Shown: in pieces, positions 46,765 through 55,934 of the stretch
How positions within the stretch are numbered: the stretch's first letter is position 1
Layout of the letters: each line of letters opens with the position of its first letter
Assembly (NCBI GenBank): GCA_037367405.1
Contig: JAZKJV010011400.1
Location: forward strand, 6,136,501-6,200,500
DNA: 64,000 nt
From: Ottelia alismoides
Lineage: Eukaryota; Streptophyta; Magnoliopsida; Alismatales; Hydrocharitaceae
Direction of reading: 5' to 3'
Notes under the pieces: model-generated
The model's database searches: none
What the model was told of the DNA's origin: nothing
Seen by the model: the letters and a program-made list of their open reading frames with translations, nothing else
Program-made: the position numbers and the translations under genes

Positions 46765-47005
46765 GCTTGCTACGAGTGGCACTGGCTCAGCTCGAGGCCT
46801 GGCCAGTGCATGCCGCAGCATATCAGCCATGCAGCTCTGGTAGATCTGCCAATACTTGTGAGTGATCAGACGTCCATGGCTTTGGGTGACCGCCGATGGA
46901 CGAGTTGATAACTGGGGCAGGAGCGGCCGACGCGGCGCGTCGGCTATGCATATTACATTTTCCGACGCAGGTGCGTCGGGCTACAGCGCGTCGGGCCGTG
47001 TGCTC
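46765..47005. repeat. GACGCGGCGCGTC palindromes
   Basis: A 241-bp convergent gap. CCGACGCGGCGCGTCGG lies at about 46928-46944 and a second, slightly different CCGACGCAGGTGCGTCGG at about 46962-46979, followed by GCGCGTCGGGC. The same family is at 5998-6043. No gene. Confidence 0.65.
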
Positions 47006-47221
47006 TTAGATCACGCCGCCGTGGACGCGGTAGGGTGTCATGTGGTCGGGTTGATCCAGGAACCAGAAGCGTTCCCATTCTTGGATCAACAGGCGCAGGT
47101 TTTCTGACGTGTAGATCAATTGTTCGGCGCGACGTTCAGGCAGAGCCGAATAGATTGGGATCGCACATCCCGAGGTCGTCAAACAACCCAACAACATTGC
47201 TGCGAGTAACCAACGTCGCAT
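47006..47221 (-). CDS. Small lipoprotein
   Basis: 71 aa from ATG 47221, chosen because GGAGGAG lies 6 nt upstream. The signal peptide ends in the lipobox LTTSGC (Cys19), so it is an outer- or inner-membrane-anchored lipoprotein. The mature 50 residues contain ERRAEQLIYTSENLRLLIQE and EWERFWFLDQPDHMTPYRVHG, reminiscent of small planctomycete lipoproteins, but I do not know a function. No partner gene is adjacent. Confidence 0.8.
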   Translation of the reverse strand: MRRWLLAAMLLGCLTTSGCAIPIYSALPERRAEQLIYTSENLRLLIQEWERFWFLDQPDHMTPYRVHGGVI

Positions 47222-47315
47222 CGTCAACTCCTCCGTGAATTCGTTCTGGCATCCCTGGCTACGACCAACCATGCTTGCGGCTCAGCATCGCAAAGAGGAC
47301 TGGTTGGTAGCGGCG

Positions 47316-47693
47316 CTAAAACTGGGTTGATTCTTCTTCTATTTCTGAATCCTGGGATGCCGCCTTCTCGGCCTCAGCCCCCATACGTTCCAATCGCTCG
47401 GCCAGGCCTTGCTCATCCGCCAGCTTGACGCGAGCCTCCATGCCTTTGCCAGGCTTGAAGACCACTACGCTCTTGGCCGGAACCGATACTTGTCGACCAG
47501 TTCTGGGATTGCGAGCCTGCCGTGCTTTGCGCGTCTTGACCTGAAAGACTCCGAAGTTCCTCAGCTCAACACGCCCTTCTTCCAAGAGTGTCTCGACAAT
47601 GCCTTCAAACGTGAGCTGCACGATCTCCTTGATCTGCAACTGCGTCAGTCCCGTCTTGTCGGAAATCGTACGAACGATCTCTTTCTTCGTCAC
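47316..47693 (-). CDS. HU/IHF-family DNA-binding protein
   Basis: 125 aa from GTG 47693 (MTKKEIV), with GGGAG 9 nt upstream; a TTG 15 nt further upstream is less likely. Residues 1-90 are a full HU/IHF fold: [38 protein letters not shown], the arm [14 protein letters not shown] and the closing [12 protein letters not shown] 30-residue acidic, Glu-rich tail follows. Histone-like proteins with extended tails occur in planctomycetes. Its DNA preference is unknown. Confidence 0.93.
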   Translation of the reverse strand: MTKKEIVRTISDKTGLTQLQIKEIVQLTFEGIVETLLEEGRVELRNFGVFQVKTRKARQARNPRTGRQVSVPAKSVVVFKPGKGMEARVKLADEQGLAERLERMGAEAEKAASQDSEIEEESTQF

Positions 47694-48190
47694 TTGGCAT
47701 GCTCCCAAAAGTCTGCTTGCAATTGTCGTAAGTCATTTGCAAGCCAAGGTTTACCATGCCGAAGTGTAGCGGTCTCTGAGCAGAGCGTCAAGGTACCTCA
47801 CCACTCACAAGGGGGCACGTCGACACCTGGCCAGCAGTCGCCAAAGCGGCTGCGACGACCAGTCTCCTGGGCAGTTAATCGGCACTATATCCAGCAAGCT
47901 TGATTCAATTGGAACAAACGGCAAATTTTATCGCCCGCCTGCCCAGTCATTCTCCAGTGCTCGGGTACTCATAAAAATTCTGAAAATGCAGGAAACGATA
48001 GCAACAAACCATGGAACTTCTCTGGCCGCCGCTGCATCAGAGCTACAGAGGGTCGCTGGTGCCCCAGCCGCTGGTAATCCCAAGTTCGCTGGGGCAAACA
48101 GATTGCGACGAGCACCGGCAATCGAGTAGATTGCTTGTATGCGAGATTCTCGGTCAGCGAGGCGGCTTGACCGCTTCGGAGTTTTGGGTG
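47694..48190. other. Intergenic region between HU and anti-sigma-like gene
   Basis: About 500 bp with no convincing gene and no copy of the dispersed repeats, which is unusual for a gap of this size here. A GCCCCAGC/GCTGGGGC hairpin (48061-48095) is the clearest structure. The part 47890-48000 is AT-rich and probably holds the promoter of the gene at 48191, of which I cannot place the boxes. A frame open from 48011 runs into that gene but has no protein-like character before residue 61. Confidence 0.5.
48061..48095. other. Hairpin in the leader of the anti-sigma-like gene
   Basis: GCCCCAGC (48061-48068) pairs perfectly with GCTGGGGC (48088-48095), with a 19-nt loop. It could be part of a leader RNA or a small RNA, but I do not recognise any known family. 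Confidence 0.35.
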
Positions 48191-49363
48191 ATGGACAAGT
48201 TGAGCCAAATCGAGCGAGAGCTGATTTCGGCGTATCTCGACGATGCGTTGGAATGGGCTGAGCTACAGCAGGTCGAGCGTTTGCTCGATCAGAACGCTGA
48301 GGCTTCGCTTTGGCTTGACCAGCTTACCAAGATGCGTGCTAGCATCAAGCAGCTCGACACGCCACGGCGGTTGGAAGGTTTGGCCGAGCGTGTCATTGCA
48401 CAGGCTCGCCAGGTGGCCGCAGCCGAAGGGTTGTCCGCCGATCATCATGTGTGTCGCGGCGATGCAGGCTCGCGCCTAGTTGCGCCAGCCCGATCTAATT
48501 CTGATACCAAAGCTACATCGCCCATAGTTTCTCAGTCCGAAATGGGCGGTTGGTGGATGGTGTTGGGCACGCTGGCTGCCTCGCTGCTGGCGCTAGCCTT
48601 TATTCCCAATCGCCATGCTGGGCTGGGCGGGGGAGGGGCCTCGCAAGGTTTAGTCAGCGTCCCGCCAGTAGTTGCACCGGCTGAGCCAGCGCTGCCTGCC
48701 GTTGATGATCAATCCACCGACCGGCAACTGGTTGATACCACCAATCGCTCGCCTGCCGAACTGCATGAACCAGAGAATCTGATGCCGATCAGTTTGCTGT
48801 ACATGCTGGATGTTCAAATGAGCGAAGCAGCGTGGAATGAGGGCAAGTTCGATCAGTTGCTGACTCAACTGGGTATCAACGGATCCGAGGATTTCATCGC
48901 CGATGCAGAAACGATTCGCGAGTTGGTATCGAAGAACTTGCCAGGCGATCTGCCCCAGGATGGTAGTGCCGACGTAGCGCTGCTGTTTGTGCATACCAAT
49001 GCGACGGTCAACGACAAATTGTTCGTTAGCATTCAGTCGGACAAGGCGAGCTATCCGAGTTTCAAATTGTTGACCGCGATTGTGCCAGAGGGCACTGCCA
49101 AGATCATCAAGACGTTGCGACGCAGTGGACGGACCGGTGCAGCGGCCGGCAGCTATTCGCGTCTGATCCAGCTGGACGATCCGCAAGCGACCTTGGGCGG
49201 CATCTTGCCCATGTACGAGTCGGCTCGGCAGGACGCGGGCGACGAAAAGATTTCCCTAGAGAATCTAGAGGCACGCGACTTGAATGCCGCAGCGGTATTC
49301 GGTGGGCTGGGCGATAGGACCTCGGCCGAGAGTGTCATCATCTTGCGAAAAGTCCGCAATTAG
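48191..49363 (+). CDS. Anti-sigma-factor-like membrane protein
   Basis: 390 aa from ATG 48191. The N-terminal about 55 residues (ELISAYLDDALEWAELQQVE, LLDQNAEASLWLDQL) match the helical head of anti-sigma factors of the zinc-finger-like fold, without the Cys/His ligands. One transmembrane helix (about 118-140, WWMVLGTLAASLLALAFIP) is followed by a large extracytoplasmic part of unknown fold with SEAAWNEGKFDQLLTQLGI and LPMYESARQDAG. No ECF sigma factor gene is adjacent, so the partner is unclear. Calling it an anti-sigma factor is inference from the N-terminus. Confidence 0.65.
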   Translation: MDKLSQIERELISAYLDDALEWAELQQVERLLDQNAEASLWLDQLTKMRASIKQLDTPRRLEGLAERVIAQARQVAAAEGLSADHHVCRGDAGSRLVAPARSNSDTKATSPIVSQSEMGGWWMVLGTLAASLLALAFIPNRHAGLGGGGASQGLVSVPPVVAPAEPALPAVDDQSTDRQLVDTTNRSPAELHEPENLMPISLLYMLDVQMSEAAWNEGKFDQLLTQLGINGSEDFIADAETIRELVSKNLPGDLPQDGSADVALLFVHTNATVNDKLFVSIQSDKASYPSFKLLTAIVPEGTAKIIKTLRRSGRTGAAAGSYSRLIQLDDPQATLGGILPMYESARQDAGDEKISLENLEARDLNAAAVFGGLGDRTSAESVIILRKVRN

Positions 49364-50032
49364 TCCCAGCTCTGGCACTTAGTAGCCACCGTCGCTAGAC
49401 GGTGGACATTGCGTAGCCACCGTCGCCAGACGGTGGACGCGTAGGTTAATGCTCTCCACCGCTTGGCAGTTTTGATGTTGCGCCTTTTGGGAATGTCACC
49501 TCTCCCGGCGGTCACGGCATGGGAGGGCGAGGTTCCACCCGAGCCTTGGGCCCGGAGCGCCAATGCAGTCCCATTGGAATTTGAGTTTTGAATCATGGTC
49601 GAAGCGCAGACGAGCGTCCGCAGGCGGCCATGGTGCGGGCCTTGATGCTACTGAATCTTGTGCGGCGGGGCAGAACGAAGGCTCAGCAGGAGCTTCGCCC
49701 TCGCTTGGCAGAGCAGGCGGTGTCTATCTGGCTTACCAAGGGGAGGTGTTGCCCGCTAATGATGCGAATTCGCGCTAATGAAAAGCGGTTATACTTATTC
49801 CGCAAGTGAAGCCCCTGTTTTCATTGGCGCCCATTCGCCTGATTGGCGGGCAGTTTTACAGTCCCTTAGACTGATTTAAGATCTCCAAGTTCAAACTTCA
49901 AACTCATCCCCCTCCCGAGTCTTCGCCTTAAGGGCTCGATTCGACCTCGCCGAAGCTGCGCTTGGGAGAGGTGACGCAAAAACGCGCAACATCCACCGCT
50001 TGGCAGCGGTGGCTACGGTACGGCAGCGGTGG
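49364..50032. repeat. 669-bp gap filled with dispersed repeats
   Basis: At 49383-49470 are two GTAGCCACCGTCGCNAGACG arms with the closing CCACCGCTTGGCAG. From 49495 to about 49712 is the 239-bp element in inverted orientation, its left TIR GTCACCTCTCCCGGCGG intact and its other end lost. At 49908-49975 is the CCCCTCCCGAGTCTTCGCC ... GCGCTTGGGAGAGGTGAC block, and at 49992-50036 two GGCAGCGGTGGCTACGG arms. Positions 49720-49900 hold no recognised feature. Open frames inside are short and shared with other repeat copies. Confidence 0.75.
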
Positions 50033-50950
50033 CTACGGCTTGAGCGGATCTTGGCGCTCGCTAGCCGCGTTGGTGTTGCGGTGGGCCTGGTGGCAAGCGG
50101 TGCAGCGTGTGCTGAGCTGCTTCATCAGCCTGTCGGCGGTGGCGGTCTCTTGTTTGGCCAGCGCGGACCGCAGTTCCTGCATCAGTTGCGCGCTTTCGGT
50201 GAACGCCTTCTTCATCGGCTCGGCGGTTGTGCGGGCCGACTCGGTCAGTAGCTCTGCAACTTGGAGTGCTTCTTGATCGGCCACCAGGTCGGGATGATCG
50301 GCCAGGCTTTTCCACTGGTTCTTTTGGAATTGTTTGAGGTGATCAAAGATGCGGTCGAGCCTGGCCATGTTGGCCGCCAGAGATTCAACTTCGGCGCGTT
50401 CCACCAGCGGTGGCAATTGGTCGGTGTCCAAGGGCTTTTTGAAGCTGGCTACATCGCGCCACAGACCGGGATATTCTTTGCCGGTGCCGGCTTTCTCGAG
50501 GATGATCTTGGCCTGAGCGGCTGATCGTCCATCGTCAGCCTGACAAACAATAGCCGCAGCCGCCGGGCCGCGATGTTTGCCGTGATGGCAATGAATGTAG
50601 ATCTTGCCTTGAACGTCCTGGGCCACTCGAACCAGTTGGCCTTGGGCCTGGCTATCGATGCCATCGTAGCCGATCGGAACGTGCACGTAGCGCAGTCCAT
50701 ACTTTCTTGCCAGCTCCACTTGTGGTTGAATACCGTCGACGCTCACTATCGTGGTGATACCCATCTTGGCAAGTTCGGCAAAGGCAGCTTCGTTTTCCGG
50801 TTCGCTGCCACTGTAAATGCGCGGTGAAAGTTGCCAGAGGTTGTGCAGTTCATGCGATTCGAGCGCCTTGAGGGAGGATGTGTCTTGACTGCACGCAGCT
50901 CTAGCCAGCAGGCTCGCCAGTAATCCCAAGCAAACTACTATTGATCGCAT
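50033..50950 (-). CDS. Exported tyrosine-phosphatase-like / heme c fusion protein
   Basis: 305 aa with an N-terminal signal peptide (MRSIVVCLGLLASLLARAA). Residues about 35-170 form a dual-specificity phosphatase-like domain with the P-loop HCHHGKHRG (Cys121, Arg127) and an N-terminal strand IYSGSEPENEAAF. After a helical stretch (about 195-275, ELRSALAKQETATADRLM) comes a c-type heme motif CTACH (283-287), in the position of the heme of a cytochrome c'-like four-helix bundle. The pairing of phosphatase and heme is unusual. It would act in the periplasm. Confidence 0.85.
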   Translation of the reverse strand: MRSIVVCLGLLASLLARAACSQDTSSLKALESHELHNLWQLSPRIYSGSEPENEAAFAELAKMGITTIVSVDGIQPQVELARKYGLRYVHVPIGYDGIDSQAQGQLVRVAQDVQGKIYIHCHHGKHRGPAAAAIVCQADDGRSAAQAKIILEKAGTGKEYPGLWRDVASFKKPLDTDQLPPLVERAEVESLAANMARLDRIFDHLKQFQKNQWKSLADHPDLVADQEALQVAELLTESARTTAEPMKKAFTESAQLMQELRSALAKQETATADRLMKQLSTRCTACHQAHRNTNAASERQDPLKP

Positions 50951-51006
50951 CGTTCGTCTTTCAGCCGCCTCAACCGAGTGTGCTTTATTGCCCTGGAGTA
51001 TCCGTC

Positions 51007-51750
51007 ATGCGCTTCAACCCGAGTGCCCTCATTCTAATCGTGGCTCTCATCACTTGCCTATGCCGTTCAGCCAACGCACAGCCGCCCTCTCAGGACACTT
51101 CGCCGGTGAGTAAAGCCTTCATCGATGGTCAGGGGCCTGGCTGGCAGTCGTTGACGGAGCAGGACTTTGAACCAGTCAACCTGGAACCGGGTACGTTTAC
51201 GTGGGAAGGCACATTAGCCAAATGCACTGGCCGGCCCGTTGGCGTGACTCGTTCCAAGCAGCAGTACACCAATTTTGAACTGGTTGCCCAGTGGCGTCAC
51301 CTCAAGAGCGGCGGCAACTCGGGCATCTTCATTTGGGCTTCGCCCGAAGGCCTGGCCGGCCTGAAACCAAACGCTCTGCCACCTGTTGGAATCGAGATTC
51401 AGGTGCTCGATCATGGGTATACCGAGCAATACGAAAAAAGCTCGGGCAAAAAAGCGGATTGGTTCACGACCAACGGGGACGTCTTCCCAGTTGCGCAAAG
51501 CCAGATGAAACCGTTTGAGCCAGTGGCACCCGTTGGTCGGCGCAGCTTTCCGCGCAAGAACCTCAGCCTGGGGATCAATCAGTGGAACCACTATTACGTG
51601 CGGGCGATCAATGGCGAAGTGCGCCTATGGGTTAACGGAGAAGAGGTTTCAGGCGGCCGAGATTGCCAACCAGCCACTGGGCATCTCTGCTTGGAATCCG
51701 AGGGTGCCCCGGTTGAGTTCCGCGACCTGCGAATTCGCGTGCTGCCTTAG
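51007..51750 (+). CDS. DUF1080 (3-keto-disaccharide hydrolase-like) secreted protein
   Basis: 247 aa from ATG 51007 with a signal peptide ending at NAQ. The body is a concanavalin-like jelly roll with VNLEPGTFTWEGTLAKCTG, TNFELVAQWRHLKSGGNSGI, VGIEIQVLDHGY, HYYVRAINGEVRLWVNGEEV and a final EFRDLRIRVLP. This is the DUF1080 (3-keto-disaccharide hydrolase) domain, very common in planctomycetes; characterised members cleave 3-keto-glycosides. Gfo/Idh/MocA oxidoreductases often act with it, and one lies at 24717. No adjacent partner. Confidence 0.92.
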   Translation: MRFNPSALILIVALITCLCRSANAQPPSQDTSPVSKAFIDGQGPGWQSLTEQDFEPVNLEPGTFTWEGTLAKCTGRPVGVTRSKQQYTNFELVAQWRHLKSGGNSGIFIWASPEGLAGLKPNALPPVGIEIQVLDHGYTEQYEKSSGKKADWFTTNGDVFPVAQSQMKPFEPVAPVGRRSFPRKNLSLGINQWNHYYVRAINGEVRLWVNGEEVSGGRDCQPATGHLCLESEGAPVEFRDLRIRVLP

Positions 51751-51827
51751 GCGGGGCATTGGGTGGGGCGGGGCATTGGGTGGGTCGAGGCATTGGGTGG
51801 GCGAGACTCCCGCCTGGCCGCATCAAG
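51751..51827. repeat. GGGGCATTGGGTGG tandem copies
   Basis: Three copies of GGCATTGGGTGGG (with short spacers) lie at about 51753-51800, right after the DUF1080 gene and before the convergent crcB. No gene. Confidence 0.6.
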
Positions 51828-52208
51828 TCAAGGCTTGGCCACCAGGGACATGCCCAGCAGCACCGCCCCGAGGCACAGGCTGACGTGTGCCAGGAGGATG
51901 CCGGCGGCTAGCACCGGCCTGTTTTGCCATTGCCAGGCCAAGGCAACTTCCAAGGCAAAGCTGCTGAAGGTTGTCAGGCCGCCCAGCACGCCGACGCGCA
52001 GTCCCAACTCCCACCAGGTGCCGACCAATTCCCGCTCTGTGGCCCACTTGAACAAATAGCCGATCGCCAGGCAGCCGAGCACGTTGACGACCAAGGTGCC
52101 CAGCGGCAACCAGGTGGGGTGAAAACTCCGTAGCCAGCCGCTCAAGAAGTGCCTGGCCAGGGACCCCAACATGCCGCCTAAAGCGATTGCCAGAATTTCG
52201 CGAACCAC
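51828..52208 (-). CDS. crcB: Fluoride channel FluC/CrcB
   Basis: 126 aa with four hydrophobic helices. Family landmarks are [32 protein letters not shown] with the conserved Asn, and [15 protein letters not shown] with the Phe-box and Thr/Ser track. It exports fluoride as a dual-topology dimer. No fluoride riboswitch is seen in the 114 bp up to the divergent ilvB; the region 52209-52322 shows no recognisable pseudoknot sequence. The ATG start is 52208. Confidence 0.93.
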   Translation of the reverse strand: MVREILAIALGGMLGSLARHFLSGWLRSFHPTWLPLGTLVVNVLGCLAIGYLFKWATERELVGTWWELGLRVGVLGGLTTFSSFALEVALAWQWQNRPVLAAGILLAHVSLCLGAVLLGMSLVAKP

Positions 52209-52322
52209 GCAGCTAAATTCCCTATCATGGAGGGGAGTTTAAGTGTTGAACAAACTCGTTCCTGGCCGTATTCTGAAAGTCTTAGGACTGTATTTCCACC
52301 CCCTACATTGGAGTTTGGCGAA

Positions 52323-54098
52323 ATGGCTTCTGTCGAAACGAAACGTGGTACTCAAGTAATGACCGGTGCAGACATCCTGGTCAAATCCTTGGTGGACCAC
52401 GGCGTGGAAGTGATTTTCGCTTACCCGGGCGGCTGCTCGATGCCCATGCACCAGTCGCTGACCAAGTATGGCAAGCACTTGCGCACGATTCTGCCACGGC
52501 ATGAGCAAGGCGGTGCGTTTGCAGCGCAGGGCTATGCGCGCAGTACGGGTCGGCCGGGCGTAGTCATGGCCACCAGTGGACCGGGCGCGACCAACCTGGT
52601 GACCGCGATCGCGGATGCCAAGCTGGATAGTATTCCCTTGATCGCGATCACTGGCCAGGTGCCCACGCATTCGATCGGCAGCGATGCGTTTCAGGAGACG
52701 CCGATAGTTGAAGTATGTCGGGGCATCACCAAGCACCATTACCTGGTAACACAGATCGATGATCTGGCTCGCGTCATGAAAGAAGCGTTTCATATCGCGA
52801 CCACTGGACGCCCTGGACCAGTCTTGATCGATATGCCCAAAGATGTGCAGATGGATCAGTGCGAAGTGCCTGACGATGTGGCCATGAATCTACCGGGCTA
52901 TCGCGCAACGGTTCCGCATGCGCGGCCAGAGCAGATCCGTCAGATTGCCGCGGCTATCAAGCACTCCAAGCGGCCGATTCTGTATGTTGGCGGTGGTGTG
53001 ATCGCGGCCGAAGCTGCACCGGCGCTACGTCAACTGGTCAAGGCGACTGGCATTCCGGTCACGATGACCGTCATGGGCTTGGGCTTGTACCCCAACGATG
53101 ATCCCTTGTCGCTGGATATGTTGGGCATGCATGGTTCGGCTTATGCTAACTACGCAGTTCGCGATTGCGATTTGTTGATCGCCTTGGGAGTCCGCTTTGA
53201 CGATCGCGTGACGGGCAAGTTGGAAGCCTTTGCGCGCAACGCCAAGATCATTCACGTCGACATCGATGCAAGCGAACTGAACAAGAACAAAGTCGCCCAT
53301 ATTCCGGTCTGTAGCGATGTGGGCTTTGTGATCAACGAACTGAACAAGATTGTCGAAGCCCCGGAAGATATCTCGGACTGGGTGTCGCACTGCAAGTCGC
53401 TCAAGGCCAAATATCCGTTCCACTACGATGAGAACTTTGATGGCATTCTGCAGCAACATGCCATTCGCGAATTGTCGAACTTGACGACCGATCGCGAGAC
53501 TTACATCACGGTAGGTGTAGGTCAGCACCAGATGTGGGCGGCTCAGTTCTTCCAGTTCCGTCAACCACGTCGCTGGTTGAGCTCTTCCGGCCTGGGCACG
53601 ATGGGCTTTGGATTGCCCTCGGCCATGGGTGTGCAAGCGGCCCATCCCGGCGCCCTGGTCGTGGACATTGACGGCGACGGCAGCTTCCAGATGAACATCC
53701 AGGAACTGGCCACGCTGTTCTGCGAAAAACTGCCTGTAAAGGTCTTGCTGTTGAACAACCAGCACTTGGGTATGGTGGTTCAGTGGGAAGATCGCTTCAT
53801 GGGCAGCAATCGTGCTCACACGTATTTGGGGCCGATCGATCACGAAGAGGCCAGTGGCATTGGCGTAACCGAGAAGCATGCCTATGTCAGCCAACGCTAC
53901 CCGGACTTTGTGAGCATTGCCAGGGGATACGGCTGCGGTGCGGCCACCGTCAGCAAGAAGGCCGATCTTCGCGGCGCCCTGGAAGAGATGATCAACTATC
54001 CAGGACCCTACGTGCTCGACGTTTGCGTGCCCTATCAAGAGCACGTGCTGCCGATGATCCCGGGCGGCAAGACCGTCGAGGATATGATTCTCGAGTAG
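52323..54098 (+). CDS. ilvB: Acetolactate synthase large subunit
   Basis: 591 aa from ATG 52323; an upstream open extension is not part of the protein. It condenses pyruvate in branched-chain amino acid synthesis with TPP, FAD and Mg2+. It has the catalytic Glu region [18 protein letters not shown] and [18 protein letters not shown], the FAD-domain segments, and the TPP motif [18 protein letters not shown] ... [14 protein letters not shown]. The length is usual. No ilvN small subunit follows it within the window, so that gene must lie elsewhere. No clear leader attenuator upstream. Confidence 0.96.
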   Translation: MASVETKRGTQVMTGADILVKSLVDHGVEVIFAYPGGCSMPMHQSLTKYGKHLRTILPRHEQGGAFAAQGYARSTGRPGVVMATSGPGATNLVTAIADAKLDSIPLIAITGQVPTHSIGSDAFQETPIVEVCRGITKHHYLVTQIDDLARVMKEAFHIATTGRPGPVLIDMPKDVQMDQCEVPDDVAMNLPGYRATVPHARPEQIRQIAAAIKHSKRPILYVGGGVIAAEAAPALRQLVKATGIPVTMTVMGLGLYPNDDPLSLDMLGMHGSAYANYAVRDCDLLIALGVRFDDRVTGKLEAFARNAKIIHVDIDASELNKNKVAHIPVCSDVGFVINELNKIVEAPEDISDWVSHCKSLKAKYPFHYDENFDGILQQHAIRELSNLTTDRETYITVGVGQHQMWAAQFFQFRQPRRWLSSSGLGTMGFGLPSAMGVQAAHPGALVVDIDGDGSFQMNIQELATLFCEKLPVKVLLLNNQHLGMVVQWEDRFMGSNRAHTYLGPIDHEEASGIGVTEKHAYVSQRYPDFVSIARGYGCGAATVSKKADLRGALEEMINYPGPYVLDVCVPYQEHVLPMIPGGKTVEDMILE

Positions 54099-54331
54099 GC
54101 AACGCCTGGTTGCCGACGTTTTGCAGCACCGGCCAATGCGGCTTGACGCATAGCCGGTGTGCGCTCGAACCCGCAATCAAGTGCCGCTGTATTCTTCGTG
54201 CTCCTGCTCGTGCTCGTGCTCCTGCTCGTGCGCGACCAAGAGCGTAGAATCGACCTGGACACCGAGCCTTCGTTTTGACACCATCCTGCGCAAAATGATC
54301 ACAGATCGACTCTACACGCAGGAGAAGCAAA
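54099..54331. repeat. Hexamer array and promoter region
   Basis: A 233-bp gap. Positions about 54195-54233 are a run of CTCGTG/CTCCTG hexamers (GCTCCTGCTCGTGCTCGTGC repeated), a simple-sequence tract. AGGAG lies at 54320-54324 and serves the next gene. No other feature. Confidence 0.6.
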
Positions 54332-54736
54332 ATGAATTTGCGGTCCTTTCTATTGGCTTGGATGCTAGTGGCTTTAGTGCTGCCCGCGACGCAGTCGTCT
54401 GCCAGCGATGGTTGGTTCGGCGGGTCGAGCCAGCCGGCGGCTAACGGTGTCACCACGGGCAAGAAGAGCGGTGTAAGCGCCTGGTTGCCCAGTTGGCCAA
54501 TGGGCAAGCCGAAGGCCAAGAGCAACAAGCCATCGATGATCAGCAGTGCTGCCAAGGGGACCAAGAATGCTTGGAACAAGACGGTCAGCTTTCTGAATCC
54601 ATTTGACAATCCGCCCAAGCCCGCTTCGGGCGACACTTCCGCTAACTCCAGCAGCTGGTTTGGTTCATCCAAGCCCAAGGATTCCAAGCCCAACACAGTG
54701 GGTGACTGGCTGGGTGGCGAGAAGCCCAAGTGGTAA
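54332..54736 (+). CDS. Small secreted protein, Lys/Ser/Pro-rich
   Basis: 134 aa from ATG 54332 with CAGGAG upstream. A signal peptide (MNLRSFLLAWMLVALVLPA, cleavage near SSASDG) precedes a basic, low-complexity protein. The motif SWFG or GWFG occurs at both ends (DGWFGGSSQ, SSWFGSSKPK), and in between lies NAWNKTVSFLNPFDNPPKPA. I do not recognise the family. It ends in WLGGEKPKW. Monocistronic. Confidence 0.7.
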   Translation: MNLRSFLLAWMLVALVLPATQSSASDGWFGGSSQPAANGVTTGKKSGVSAWLPSWPMGKPKAKSNKPSMISSAAKGTKNAWNKTVSFLNPFDNPPKPASGDTSANSSSWFGSSKPKDSKPNTVGDWLGGEKPKW

Positions 54737-54851
54737 CGGCTCCGTCTCCGTTGGTTAGACTGCTGGCAAAACCACCCTGGATGGAAAACGGGAAATGTGG
54801 CATAATGTTGCCCCTTGCAAATAGCCGCCAAAAATTTCCCGGAGAGATAGA

Positions 54852-55769
54852 ATGTTTAAGAACCTTAATCCTTTGGCGATCGGAGTTTCCGGTCGTCAAA
54901 GTGAACTGATCGAACTGGCCCTGACCTACGGTTTCAAAGGCATTGAAATCGACATGGCCGACCTGGTCAAACGCAGCCAACGAGCCACTTTCGAGAAAGC
55001 TGCCCGGTTCTTGACCAGCGCCAAGATCAAGATTGGTGGTTTTGAAACTCCGATCGATCTGGACGACGACGACAAGACCTATGCCGGCAAGCTGGCGATT
55101 TTGGGCGAAGCTACCGATATTGCCAGCCGCGTTGGTGCGACCACTGGCCTGCTGCGCATCCCGGCTGGTACTGACCGCCTGCCTTATCATGAATACTTCA
55201 ACGCGGTACGTAAGCGCATCGACGAAGTCGCGCAGGTCTTTGCCGCGTCGAATATGAATCTGGCGCTGCTGTTCTCTGCCAGTACCGATGCTTCGGCTGG
55301 CAAGCAATTCAAATTCGTTAATGATGTCGAAGGCTACCTGGCTCTGTTCCGAGCTTGCACCGCCAAGAACGTCGGCCTGGCTCTGGACACCTGGAGTTTC
55401 CACGTAGGTGGTGGTAGTTTTGATCAACTGGCTGATCTGCCTGCCGACCGTATTCATTCACTGCGCCTGGCCGACATCTCCGACAAGATCGATCTGAAGA
55501 AGGCCACCACCAAGAATCGCTTGATGCCCGGCCTGGGCGGCGTGATCGACAACGTCAAGATCGTCTCGCACTTTGCCAAAGCCGGTTACAAGGGCCCGAT
55601 CACACCAATGGGTCACACCAACAACAGCTCGGGGATGACCCGCGATGCACTGGTGTCCGCTGCTCAAGATGCGATTGACAAAGTGCTGTCCGAATGTGGC
55701 GTGCCAACACAAACTCGCAAGCCCGAAATGTTCGTCGACACCAGCATGTCGCTCGGCCCCATGGGCTAG
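54852..55769 (+). CDS. Sugar phosphate isomerase/epimerase (TIM barrel)
   Basis: 305 aa; GGAGAG lies 8 nt before ATG 54852. AP-endonuclease-2-like TIM barrel: IELALTYGFKGIEIDMADLV, ASRVGATTGLLRIPAGTD, NVGLALDTWSFHVGGGSFDQL, RIHSLRLADISD and KGPITPMGHTN. The barrel is recognisable, but the usual metal ligands (Glu, Asp, His, Glu) look less complete than in the gene at 26476, so catalytic activity is less certain. The substrate is unknown. Monocistronic. Confidence 0.82.
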   Translation: MFKNLNPLAIGVSGRQSELIELALTYGFKGIEIDMADLVKRSQRATFEKAARFLTSAKIKIGGFETPIDLDDDDKTYAGKLAILGEATDIASRVGATTGLLRIPAGTDRLPYHEYFNAVRKRIDEVAQVFAASNMNLALLFSASTDASAGKQFKFVNDVEGYLALFRACTAKNVGLALDTWSFHVGGGSFDQLADLPADRIHSLRLADISDKIDLKKATTKNRLMPGLGGVIDNVKIVSHFAKAGYKGPITPMGHTNNSSGMTRDALVSAAQDAIDKVLSECGVPTQTRKPEMFVDTSMSLGPMG

Positions 55770-55934
55770 CCCGTAGAGCGGCTAGCCCGTAGCGAGCTAG
55801 CCCGTAGCGCGGCTGTCGACCGTAGAGCGGCTGTCCTCAGCCGCTAGCAGCCAGTGTAACCAAAGCCTCTACAGCTGATTGCTTGGTTTGAAGAGACTCA
55901 ACTAGCAGGTTCGTAGCGTCTGGTGACAGACGCT
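55770..55934. repeat. AGAGCGGCT and AGAGCGTCT hairpins
   Basis: Four GTAG(A)GCGGCT-type copies lie at 55772-55850, the last folding as AGAGCGGCTGTCCTCAGCCGCT. At 55912-55935 is GTAGCGTCTGGTGACAGACG, the AGAGCGTCTGTC family seen at 16668-16746. It lies between convergent genes; no T-tract. Confidence 0.65.

Noticed and set aside
52209..52322. Fluoride riboswitch upstream of crcB.
   Set aside because: The short leader shows none of the conserved pseudoknot sequence of the crcB motif.
53025..54176. Minus-strand frame inside ilvB (383 codons).
   Set aside because: Antisense to a fully recognisable acetolactate synthase; no family match visible.
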